From NCBI GenBank assembly GCA_903833275.1, contig CAILEP010000030.1, positions 1 through 64,000 of the forward strand: a stretch of 64,000 nt of DNA. The letters run 5' to 3'. Position numbers and translations under genes: made by a program. Shown here in pieces: positions 41,646 to 49,507 of the stretch (position 1 is its first letter; the number at the start of each line of letters is the position of its first letter). Below the pieces are notes generated by a model. It saw only the letters and a list, made by a program, of their open reading frames with translations. It did no database searches and was not told the DNA's origin. This DNA is from an uncultured Bdellovibrionales bacterium. GTDB lineage: Bacteria; Bdellovibrionota; Bdellovibrionia; Bdellovibrionales; UBA1609.

Positions 41646-42086
41646 TTACGAAGCGAGCTTTAGTGCAGGCGGGGTTTCAATCTTCACATCTCGAACCCTG
41701 GCGTATATTTTAGCTTTTAATTGTAACGGATTTGCGGGCTTCGAAAGAAAGTCGTCTTCGGTCAGTGAAAGTGACGCCAGCTTCTCGCGCAAAGCCTCTT
41801 TTGGAGTTATAAAAATAATCGGTAGAGCTTTAGTGCTTTGATTGGTTTTCAGCTCTTTGCAAATCGCAAAGCTTTCCGGGTCTGGCAGAGACAGGTCTAT
41901 AAGCACGAGGTGATAGGTGTCATTGGCCAGCGCCTTTTGAGCTTCAGGCCAAGAGGCGACTGACGTAACATTGTATTCAAACGCAAGCAGGTGCCGATAG
42001 ATTATTTTCTCAGATTCTGTGTCTTCAAGAATTAAAATATGAGGCTTTGAGCTTATCAAGCGGTCGTTCTCCGGTTCTAACCTCAT
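41646..42086 (-). CDS. Stand-alone response-regulator receiver protein
   Basis: The 146-residue product is a CheY-like receiver: ILILEDTESEK (acidic pocket), the phosphoacceptor Asp in LVLIDLSLPDP, the conserved Ser/Thr-region IIFITPKEAL, and the Lys in FLSKPANPLQL. No output domain follows, so it probably works through protein contacts in a phosphorelay or motility control. The partner kinase is not in the window. Confidence 0.88.
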   Translation of the reverse strand: MRLEPENDRLISSKPHILILEDTESEKIIYRHLLAFEYNVTSVASWPEAQKALANDTYHLVLIDLSLPDPESFAICKELKTNQSTKALPIIFITPKEALREKLASLSLTEDDFLSKPANPLQLKAKIYARVRDVKIETPPALKLAS

Positions 42087-42191
42087 CGGAAGTCTTGGGC
42101 CGTTTTTAAAATTTGAATTGGCGCAAAGAGAATAAGCGTTTCAAAATGAGACGCTTTTAACAGGATGTTTTAACCGACTGCTCTAATTGAA

Positions 42192-42563
42192 CTAACTTTT
42201 TGCCTTGGGTTCGGTGACATGCAAGAGCTCTTTGATTGCCTCTTTCAGTTGCTCTTTCGGCATAAAGCCGGTGGCCATGCTAGGCTCGCCAGCCTTTGGC
42301 ACAAAGAGTAAGCTCGGGATACCACGAACTCCGAAAAGTGCGGCGAGCTCGGGGCTTGCCTCGGTGTCGATTTTGTAAATGGTCAGATGGCCTTGGTATT
42401 CTTTCGAAAGCTCTTCGAGAATGGGCGAGAGGGCGCGACAAGGGCCACACCAATCGGCATAGAAATCAATAACTGCGGGAGTGTCGCCAGCGAACTTCCA
42501 ATCTTTCTGGGCTTCATAATCAAAAACTTTTGTTTTGAAAGTCGCGGTATTTAAAACTTCCAT
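42192..42563 (-). CDS. Thioredoxin
   Basis: The 123-residue protein has the active-site WCGPC (38-42) preceded by VIDFYAD, and the cis-proline loop GIPSLLFV. The C-terminus adds about ten residues beyond E. coli TrxA. It reduces protein disulfides and could supply electrons to Tpx or ribonucleotide reductase. It has no signal peptide and is cytoplasmic. Confidence 0.93.
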   Translation of the reverse strand: MEVLNTATFKTKVFDYEAQKDWKFAGDTPAVIDFYADWCGPCRALSPILEELSKEYQGHLTIYKIDTEASPELAALFGVRGIPSLLFVPKAGEPSMATGFMPKEQLKEAIKELLHVTEPKAKS

Positions 42564-42701
42564 CTCGTGGCCTCGCTACCCAACACAGGTGGGTGACTAG
42601 TGTGTTTGCGGTGACAGGATTTTTGAAACGTCATCAGGCTGAAGTCAATCCGTTCATCCGGTTTCGTAAATGAAACTATTCTTTACGGCAGGCTCTGGCA
42701 A

Positions 42702-42794
42702 ATGATGACAATCACTTTGGCATTTTTTTTCTACCAAGGCGTCAATGACGCATTCATCTTCATTTTACAGGCGGCTGCAGCTGCGGCATATTAG
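42702..42794 (+). CDS. Possible 30-aa hydrophobic peptide
   Basis: In the 289-bp gap between the thioredoxin gene and the ene-reductase, a short frame reads MMTITLAFFFYQGVNDAFIF then LQAAAAAAY. It is a single hydrophobic helix with an alanine run. No convincing ribosome-binding site lies upstream. It may be a chance ORF; I list it because membrane microproteins are often missed. A possible promoter tail (TACAAATAAT) lies just after it, before the next gene. Confidence 0.15.
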   Translation: MMTITLAFFFYQGVNDAFIFILQAAAAAAY

Positions 42795-42852
42795 TTCTTG
42801 GTTGTGTTACAAATAATAGAGCGGTTATTCGCTGAGCAAATCGGAGAATTTC

Positions 42853-43917
42853 ATGAAACATCTTTTCGAATCAATTCAGTTAGGGCGAGTCAATTTAAAG
42901 AACCGTGTTGTGATGGCCCCGATGACGCGCTCTCGCGCTCTGGGCAATGTGCCTAACGAGCTAATGGCGCAATATTACAGCGATCGCGCAACGGCCGGTT
43001 TGATTGTTACAGAGGGTGTTTCGCCCTCACCAAACGGTTTGGGCTACGCTCGCATACCTGGGCTATACAATGCCGAGCAGGTCGCGGGGTGGAAGAAAGT
43101 GAACAGTGCAGTTCATGCAAAGGGCGGTCGAATATTTATTCAATTTATGCACACCGGTCGCGTTGCTCATGCGCTGAACTTGCCTAAAGGGGCTGAGGTC
43201 GTTGCACCCACGGCCTCGCAAGTGAGCGGAACAATGTGGACCGACTCTCAGGGCCCGCAGCCACATACCCCGGCACGTGAAATGAACTTGGGTGATATTA
43301 AAAAAGCGCACGACGAATATGTGAGGGCAGCAGAGTTGGCAATTGAAGCTGGGTTCGATGGGGTCGAGTTGCACGCGGCAAACGGCTATTTGCTCGAACA
43401 GTTTCTTAATCCGAATTCGAATAAGCGAACCGATGCTTACGGCAAAACAGCCGAAGGGCGAATGAAGTTTGTGCTCGATGTTGCGGCTGACGTGGCGAAG
43501 AAAATTGGTGGCGATCGGGTGGGGGTTCGCGTTTCTCCTTACGGAGTGTTTAATGACACGGGCGCCTTTGACGGGGTAGACGAATTTTACGGTGAGCTCA
43601 GCCGAAAACTATCGGCCCTAAACTTGGCTTACATTCACGTCGTCGATCACAGCGCTATGGGCGCACCGGCAGTAAGCCCCGAAGTTAAGCGCCTTATCCG
43701 TGAAAACTTTAAAGGTAGATACATTCTGTCTGGTGGATACGATGGCGATCGTGCTGAAAGAGATTTGACTGAAAAGAAGGGAGATCTCGTGGCCTTCGGC
43801 CGGCCATTTATTTCAAACCCTGATTTGGTTGAGAAGCTAAAGTCGGGTGCCGTATTAAAGCAACCCGATCAGAGTACGTTCTATACCCCGGGGCCAAAAG
43901 GCTACACCGAGTTGTAG
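42853..43917 (+). CDS. Old yellow enzyme-family alkene reductase
   Basis: The 354-residue protein is an FMN-dependent TIM barrel that reduces activated alkenes, nitroesters or quinones with NADPH. It shows the family motifs NRVVMAPMTRSRA, FIQFMHTGRVAH, GFDGVELHAANGYLLEQFLNP and FGRPFISNPDLV (phosphate-binding loop). A GGAGA site precedes the ATG. It resembles NemA/XenB-type enzymes of detoxification or electrophile stress; the physiological substrate is unknown. Confidence 0.95.
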   Translation: MKHLFESIQLGRVNLKNRVVMAPMTRSRALGNVPNELMAQYYSDRATAGLIVTEGVSPSPNGLGYARIPGLYNAEQVAGWKKVNSAVHAKGGRIFIQFMHTGRVAHALNLPKGAEVVAPTASQVSGTMWTDSQGPQPHTPAREMNLGDIKKAHDEYVRAAELAIEAGFDGVELHAANGYLLEQFLNPNSNKRTDAYGKTAEGRMKFVLDVAADVAKKIGGDRVGVRVSPYGVFNDTGAFDGVDEFYGELSRKLSALNLAYIHVVDHSAMGAPAVSPEVKRLIRENFKGRYILSGGYDGDRAERDLTEKKGDLVAFGRPFISNPDLVEKLKSGAVLKQPDQSTFYTPGPKGYTEL

Positions 43918-43922
43918 ATTGG

Positions 43923-45167
43923 CTATAGGTTACTCATAATCCTTGAAATAATTTTTAAATTATCTGGGTACCACAAGTTACCCAGGTGACCGCCGCGAGA
44001 GAATAGAAAGAGGCGGTCGCCAAAGCTATTTTGAAGAGAGTCTTTCAGCTCGGGTTGAAACAAAAAATCATCTTCATTGTGCATAAGAAATGCCGATTTT
44101 TCATTTTTGAAAAATTCAAGCAGAGTCGTGAGGCTGCCCGAGTCGAAAAAATAATCGAGATCGCGATCTGCGCCCATTTGCGGGTGAAAAACGCGCCCCA
44201 AATAGTTTTGAAATGAAATCTGACGAGCCTCTTCGGTGCGAGCGTTTAGATCACGCATAGAGTGTTTTAAAATCCCAATGTCGTGAAGCTGTTGGCTGGC
44301 GAGGATCACATCGATTAACGATTGGCGATATGTTTCGCCAATGAGCCATTTAACATCGGCTTCAGTCAATTTTAGATGCGGCAAGATTTCTATAATCGAA
44401 AGCCCGCGACTAAGCATTGACTTAAATTTATCGTAGATATCGAGCACGTAGCCCATTACCCAGTGGCGTCGGGCGGGCGAGAGCGTATTGCCAACGTCGT
44501 AAAGGTCATCCAAAACCTGCATGCTATGTTTAATGTCAATTGGTGAATTGATCATGAGCGTTCGTTCGAAATTAAAGTACTGCTCTTGCTTGTCGAGTTT
44601 AAGTAAAAACCCGGTGTGTAGCGCGCCAAGCGAGAAGCCAATGACGCCAAATCTGTTGGTGTTGAGTTTTGTGCTCTTAACTAACTGCGCGTGAATTAGC
44701 TTGAGGGCTGAGTAGAGATCATCAGCGTCATTTGGGGCGTAACCAACGAGGCCATTTCTGCTTGTACTTAGGGCAAATTGCCAGCTGAAGGGGTTGGCAA
44801 CGGTGACCGCGTTGTAACCCATTTTGGTCATAAGTTGCGCCAATAATAAAGACGTCGCTGATTGGGCGGTGCCGCCGAGGCCAGATACAATGAAAACCAG
44901 AGGCGCCGAAGGGTTTTGTATATTGTAGGTAAATTGAAGTCGGGTTCGGCTGGCGTCACCGACGACGCCCCGACGCTCGGGCTTCGGCTCAATGTTGGCC
45001 GTGCTATACTTATAATCCACCGGGTTAATTGCTAAATTTGTCAGTGTGGCATAGTAGGCGTTTGTGATGGGGTAGTTATAAGTGCCGTCGTCGGCGTTGA
45101 CCTGGCCCAAAAAAGTAAGGCTTATAGAAGTCAAAGTTAGAAGAAGAAGAGAAAGTCGCGTTAGCAT
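43923..45167 (-). CDS. Exported alpha/beta-hydrolase (lipase/esterase-like)
   Basis: The 414-residue product has a signal peptide (MLTRLSLLLLTLTSISLTFLG...VNA) and an alpha/beta-hydrolase core. The oxyanion region VFIVSGLGGTAQSA precedes the nucleophile elbow GVIGFSLGALH (catalytic Ser in GFSLG). A late FLMHNEDDF and the C-terminal SRGGHLGNLW supply the probable acid and His. It is larger than minimal esterases because of a helical lid region. It acts in the periplasm or outside; the substrate is unknown. Confidence 0.82.
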   Translation of the reverse strand: MLTRLSLLLLTLTSISLTFLGQVNADDGTYNYPITNAYYATLTNLAINPVDYKYSTANIEPKPERRGVVGDASRTRLQFTYNIQNPSAPLVFIVSGLGGTAQSATSLLLAQLMTKMGYNAVTVANPFSWQFALSTSRNGLVGYAPNDADDLYSALKLIHAQLVKSTKLNTNRFGVIGFSLGALHTGFLLKLDKQEQYFNFERTLMINSPIDIKHSMQVLDDLYDVGNTLSPARRHWVMGYVLDIYDKFKSMLSRGLSIIEILPHLKLTEADVKWLIGETYRQSLIDVILASQQLHDIGILKHSMRDLNARTEEARQISFQNYLGRVFHPQMGADRDLDYFFDSGSLTTLLEFFKNEKSAFLMHNEDDFLFQPELKDSLQNSFGDRLFLFSRGGHLGNLWYPDNLKIISRIMSNL

Positions 45168-45305
45168 AATGTCCTCGAAGTTGGCCTTCTTATACGCCTG
45201 TTTTTGTTGCCCTCAAGGATTGGTTTATTTAACGCATATTGTATTTCAATAGTGTGACAAACAAATCAGAATGACGCTGAAACCATAACAGAAAGGCCGC
45301 TTACC

Positions 45306-45893
45306 ATGAAGAAACCAGACCTTTTAGAACTGCGTCCCACCCAGTTCGTGCTTGGGATGAAAGAGATCGAATCGAAAGTCTCTAAGATGAAAGGCTTTAG
45401 CAACAAAGAAATGCTAGCGTTTTGCTCCGACCACCCCATACCGGTGGTTTTGGGCCCCAAAAACCAAATCTTTATGATCGATCACCACCATTTTGCACGA
45501 GCCTGCTGGGAGCAAAAGGTGAAAGACTATTCTATTAAAATAATAAAAGATTTGAGCAGTAAGAACGAACGGGATTTCTGGAATTTTATGATTCGTGAAA
45601 ACTGGGTCTATTTATACGACCAATTTGGTATGGGCCCCCATTCGCCTAAGGCTCTACCGAGCGATGTTCGGTGTTTAGCGGATGATCCGTTTCGTAGTCT
45701 GGCATGGGCGGTGCGTGATGCGGGCTATATCAAAAAGCACGATATGCCGTTTTTTGAGTTCAAATGGGCGGCCTTTTTTCGTCTAAATCTTGATATCGAA
45801 TTGCACAGTAAATCGAATTTCAAATCCGCAATCGCTCTTGCGATAAAACTGGCCAAATCTAAAGAGGCTCGACACTTGCCCGGGTTTATTTGA
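45306..45893 (+). CDS. ParB-like (ParBc_2) protein
   Basis: The 195-residue protein matches the putative ParB-like family PF08857: LRPTQFVLGMKEIESK, then the histidine-rich IDHHHFAR and the late DDPFRSLAWAVRDAGYIKK...FFEFKWAAFFR. The fold is related to the ParB/sulfiredoxin nuclease core, but no helix-turn-helix for centromere binding is present, and no parA gene is adjacent. Its activity is not established. It is monocistronic, with AAAGG upstream of the ATG. Confidence 0.88.
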   Translation: MKKPDLLELRPTQFVLGMKEIESKVSKMKGFSNKEMLAFCSDHPIPVVLGPKNQIFMIDHHHFARACWEQKVKDYSIKIIKDLSSKNERDFWNFMIRENWVYLYDQFGMGPHSPKALPSDVRCLADDPFRSLAWAVRDAGYIKKHDMPFFEFKWAAFFRLNLDIELHSKSNFKSAIALAIKLAKSKEARHLPGFI

Positions 45894-45938
45894 GGCCAAA
45901 AATTTTTGTATTGAATCATTGAATGCGAGACGAGCTAA

Positions 45939-47231
45939 CTAGAAATTGGCGATCAAGCCCGCAACCGAAATGTTCTGGTAATAATTGAAATTGGCGGGGG
46001 CGGATGAATTGAAATTTGAACTATTTTGAATTGACGTAAAATCGGCGTAAAGTTGATACCATCGCGTAAAGAAATAGCCGGCGTGAATGTTGAAAGAAAC
46101 TCGATTATCAGAACGAGCGACACTTGCTGGGGTTGCCTTCGAGTAGATCTTTGGCTCGTCGCCGACTGATAACGTCAGTTCGGCTGATCGAAGATAGCGC
46201 GTGTAGGCAATGGTGAGTGGGTAAGAAATGTAGCTCGAGGCGAGGGCCGGCGTGTCTTCGTAACTCAGTTGATTGAGGGCGCCAGTCAGCATTAGTCGAG
46301 AAACGCGCGTGCGAAATTCGAAATAGACCTGAAATCGATTTTGCCCACCGGACAAATAAGAGTCCGTAGTGGTTTTATTTTTAATGGCCGTTGCTTGTAT
46401 GTTCACGCCACAATAAGAGTTATTTATGTGTTTCGCAAAATCGAGACTGCCGCCGTAAGAATCTGAGTAGACGTGCCCCCCATAGTTATCTAATTGGTAA
46501 ATTGGGGTTAATTTGATTCGGTAGGCCCAGAAATAGTAGGAGAATGGGGCCGTCAGCTGATGATAAAAATAGTTGGCGTCTGTGCTTTTTGAATAAAAGT
46601 TCGAAGAAAAATTATAGTCAAAACGAAATTCACTGTCGGCCGCGGCGCTGATCAAAAAATCGGCCCCCGCCTTAACCTGTTCGGTTGTGTCGGGTGCGCC
46701 GCCGATAGTTGGGGAGCTAGAATCCGCAAATGGGTCACTGTTATTGCCAGCGCTCAGGTCAATAAAGCCCGAGACCTTTTTTTTCTCGATTGGCGGCCTA
46801 TTTTTTTTTGTTTCGGTCTCGAGATTAGGGTCAACCAGAGCAATATCAGGCTCAGCGAAGATGTGATGTTTTAACGAAAGAACTAATTGTTTCAAATTGG
46901 GGGGTAGGTTCTCGTGTGATAGTGACACTATCAATTTTTGAGCGAGATCAGCGCGACCGTGTTCGTTGTAAATCAGGGCTTTGTAGTAGTTAGCGGCTGG
47001 CGATAGTGGGCTCTTTAGTTCGACAACTTTGTTGTAGGCGGCAATGGCAGCGTTCCATTTTTTAGCCTTTTGATTTGAGACCCCCAAATTAAAAAATGCC
47101 AAAGCGTTATGTGGGTTCACGATCGTAGCGTCGCGCCAGGTTGCGATATCGGTCATTGGGTTTTCAACGGCAGCGGCATTGGCGGCAAGTAATTGACTTA
47201 CGATGATTAACCCGAAAAATGCCAATTTCAA
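45939..47231 (-). CDS. Exported TPR protein with outer-membrane beta-barrel-like C-terminus
   Basis: The 430-residue protein has a signal peptide (MKLAFFGLIIVSQLLAANAAA), a short TPR region (NPHNALAFFNLGVSNQKAKKWNAAIAAYNK in two helices), a charged linker (KKNRPPIEKKK) and a C-terminal half of alternating amphipathic strands rich in Tyr/Ser/Phe, ending GLIANF. The last residue being aromatic fits an outer-membrane barrel assembled by BamA. The function is unknown. Such TPR-barrel fusions may display or secrete partners. Confidence 0.75.
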   Translation of the reverse strand: MKLAFFGLIIVSQLLAANAAAVENPMTDIATWRDATIVNPHNALAFFNLGVSNQKAKKWNAAIAAYNKVVELKSPLSPAANYYKALIYNEHGRADLAQKLIVSLSHENLPPNLKQLVLSLKHHIFAEPDIALVDPNLETETKKNRPPIEKKKVSGFIDLSAGNNSDPFADSSSPTIGGAPDTTEQVKAGADFLISAAADSEFRFDYNFSSNFYSKSTDANYFYHQLTAPFSYYFWAYRIKLTPIYQLDNYGGHVYSDSYGGSLDFAKHINNSYCGVNIQATAIKNKTTTDSYLSGGQNRFQVYFEFRTRVSRLMLTGALNQLSYEDTPALASSYISYPLTIAYTRYLRSAELTLSVGDEPKIYSKATPASVARSDNRVSFNIHAGYFFTRWYQLYADFTSIQNSSNFNSSAPANFNYYQNISVAGLIANF

Positions 47232-47482
47232 TCGTACCCCTTAATTCGGCGAGCAACATCGCCGCACCTTTATAGTCAAAGTTCTATTTTTGAGAATCGG
47301 CACCTGGCCAGTCAACGTTTATAGATATTTAGCGAACAGACTGCCCCGGTCAATTTTCTGGGATCGTTGAATAAGACCGCGGTCCCCCGAGACTTTAATA
47401 GAGATTCGAGACCTACTGGCTTCGCGGCAGCTGCCTGTGCCGGATTATTGGGCTATCATTTGTCGTTTAGGGGTAGAGAAGT

Positions 47483-47824
47483 ATGAGGTTGCGCAACTCG
47501 ATATTTTTTAGCTTGATTGTTCTATTTATTGGGCCGTGCTTTGCTCAAGACGTGATCAGCGCAACCAGCGAGGATTTAAACGAGTTTGATAAAACTTTGG
47601 CAAAGAAAAAAACGGCCGACACAAACGCAAAACTCGATGCCGGTAAGCAAGATTTACGACGCAATTTTAATGCCGCGCCAAACTTGAACGGGGTGCCCGA
47701 CCCGGCGGGCGCATTGCCACCACCCGGATCTTTGCCTGGCCCGAATGTCGCACCCGGCGGTGCACCGGGAACCCCGCCCCCCCCGCCGCCACCTCCAAAG
47801 GGTGTGCCGTCGTCAGCCCTATAG
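47483..47824 (+). CDS. Exported proline-rich protein of unknown function
   Basis: The 113-residue product has a signal peptide (NSIFFSLIVLFIGPCFA), a charged helical middle (LNEFDKTLAKKKTADTN) and a C-terminal glycine/proline tail with eight consecutive prolines. Such tails are disordered and could bind SH3-like or envelope partners. A GGGGTAGAGAAG site precedes the ATG. It is followed by two other exported unknowns on the same strand. Confidence 0.6.
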   Translation: MRLRNSIFFSLIVLFIGPCFAQDVISATSEDLNEFDKTLAKKKTADTNAKLDAGKQDLRRNFNAAPNLNGVPDPAGALPPPGSLPGPNVAPGGAPGTPPPPPPPPKGVPSSAL

Positions 47825-47944
47825 ACTCAATTTGAAAGCATTGGGCTAGTTCGAAAATTTCAAGTGCAAAGCTAGACCATTGATCTAACAATTCTAGAGC
47901 TAAGCCCATTGACACGCGGCCCGCGGGATTCAACTCTAAAGTAT

Positions 47945-48409
47945 ATGCTACTGTTTTTATTGGGCTTCATAACGGTCTCTCTGGCGGCCCCACCCGCCAC
48001 ATTAAATGATGTGAAAGAGAACCTCAAAATTACTGAAGGCCGCTTTGAGAAAAGCAATGGCGATTCGCCCCTATGCGGAGATGACCGTTTGGCCCTTCGG
48101 TACGAAAAAGACGGCAATAACATTATTTTGCGGTTAGGTGAGAAACAGATATTCGCCAACCTCGCCCTTTCGGGTTTTAACGAAAAAAGCAGCGATGGGT
48201 GCGATGACAGAACTGAAACTAAGACGGGAGCTGGGTCCATTTATCAGGTTATTCGACATGCCTGTGTAAAAAATAAAAATTCGTATGCAGTTCAGCGGTC
48301 TCTAGAGCTTAAGGGCGAAAAATTACATTTTTCTTACGAAAGGCGAAATCAAGCGAAAGAACTCATTTCGCACGCCGAATGTTTTTACACGCGAGCGAAG
48401 CCGTTATGA
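47945..48409 (+). CDS. Exported protein of unknown function
   Basis: The 154-residue product starts with MLLFLLGFITVSLA as signal peptide, then a compact domain with paired cysteines (PLCGDDRLALRY, GCDDRTET, HACVKN, HAECFY). The longer frame from 47,909 would put charged residues before the signal, so ATG 47,945 is preferred. No family is recognised. It overlaps the next gene by 4 bp (ATGA), so the two are translated together. Confidence 0.6.
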   Translation: MLLFLLGFITVSLAAPPATLNDVKENLKITEGRFEKSNGDSPLCGDDRLALRYEKDGNNIILRLGEKQIFANLALSGFNEKSSDGCDDRTETKTGAGSIYQVIRHACVKNKNSYAVQRSLELKGEKLHFSYERRNQAKELISHAECFYTRAKPL

Positions 48410-49302
48410 AAAGATCGCTCGCTTTGCTCACGTTAGTAATGGGGGCCATGGCCCATGGCGGTGCCACTGAGCCAACGGCCAAGAGTGGTGAGACCCAGGC
48501 GGCGGCTGCATGTGTAGAATGCACGAGCGCGGCCATGCCTATGAACGTATCAACGATCGTCAATTTGAAAAATATGTTCGACACAACGGTCGCGGTTGAT
48601 AAATGCCAAGACAAAAAGACCTGCGAAACCATGATTGCGTTCACCCATGATCTAACGAAAGATTACCCGTATTGTGCTGATTACTTCATCGATGCCAATG
48701 GCAAGCCGGGCAAGCTGCTTCGTTTTGTCATTGACCAAATAGTGGACGACGTTCAAAAGAACGCGACGCCAGGTCACTCCGAATTATCAACATCGGTTTA
48801 TGTACAAGATTATCCTGATCTCGATGCCGCCTGCCCAGGTTATAAAAATATGCAGGGCGTGCAGCGCGTGGTTTTTTGGGGCTGGCTTTTTGAGATTCTT
48901 GGCTTCTTAGAATCGTCTTGCGACGCCTCTAAATTAAATAATGCGGCAGAAGTCCCGAACCCTCCAGCCACAGGGCTTTACCAGCTTGAGCCGACCCCAA
49001 GTTTGCGATCGTGGCGCGGCCGCCATTGTGGCGTCAGTGCGGAAGAAATTCGAAAACCCCAAGCCAATACGGCCTGCGCAATTGACGTGATGACCGGTCT
49101 TCTAAAAAGGAATAAACACGTTTTTGGTGCGAATGACGAAAAAGGGAGGCGGGTGGCTTCGAGTTATTGGGAGTCTCTCAACCCATTGCCTAAGAAAAAA
49201 GAAAACAATCAGGTCGATAAGAAGGCGCGAATGATGCCCCATAATCGAATGATTCGGTACCTTCAGCGCTTTCCGCTATGTGCGACTGAGCACGCAAGCT
49301 AA
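48406..49302 (+). CDS. Exported Cys-rich protein of unknown function
   Basis: The 298-residue product starts with a signal peptide (MKRSLALLTLVMGAMAHGGA). The mature protein contains at least ten cysteines (AAACVECTSA, VDKCQDKKTCETM, YPYCADYF, AACPGY, SSCDAS, HCGVS, TACAID, PLCATE), probably paired in disulfides. The start at 48,406 overlaps the preceding gene's stop by 4 bp. I recognise no family; a periplasmic role is likely. Confidence 0.6.
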   Translation: MKRSLALLTLVMGAMAHGGATEPTAKSGETQAAAACVECTSAAMPMNVSTIVNLKNMFDTTVAVDKCQDKKTCETMIAFTHDLTKDYPYCADYFIDANGKPGKLLRFVIDQIVDDVQKNATPGHSELSTSVYVQDYPDLDAACPGYKNMQGVQRVVFWGWLFEILGFLESSCDASKLNNAAEVPNPPATGLYQLEPTPSLRSWRGRHCGVSAEEIRKPQANTACAIDVMTGLLKRNKHVFGANDEKGRRVASSYWESLNPLPKKKENNQVDKKARMMPHNRMIRYLQRFPLCATEHAS

Positions 49303-49507
49303 ATCTAAAAAAAAATCAATGGCGGCCCGATGCGCAATCAGCTGTTGGAATGACAACCATCATATTTTTTAATCAATTAAGGGGCATAGCCCACGTATCG
49401 CTTCAGATATGAGTCTTCGTGTTTAAAAATATGAACAATCCCCTTGAAGTTGATAAGAACTCTTGTTCTTCTTGAGCTGAATTTACCTAGATCTGCCGGA
49501 GGAATAA

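Noticed and set aside
49303-49507. Possible cobalamin riboswitch or NrdR box upstream of nrdJ
   Set aside because: No B12-box (GCCACTG-like) or NrdR-box pair was found; only a short AAGAAC/GTTCTT hairpin is present.
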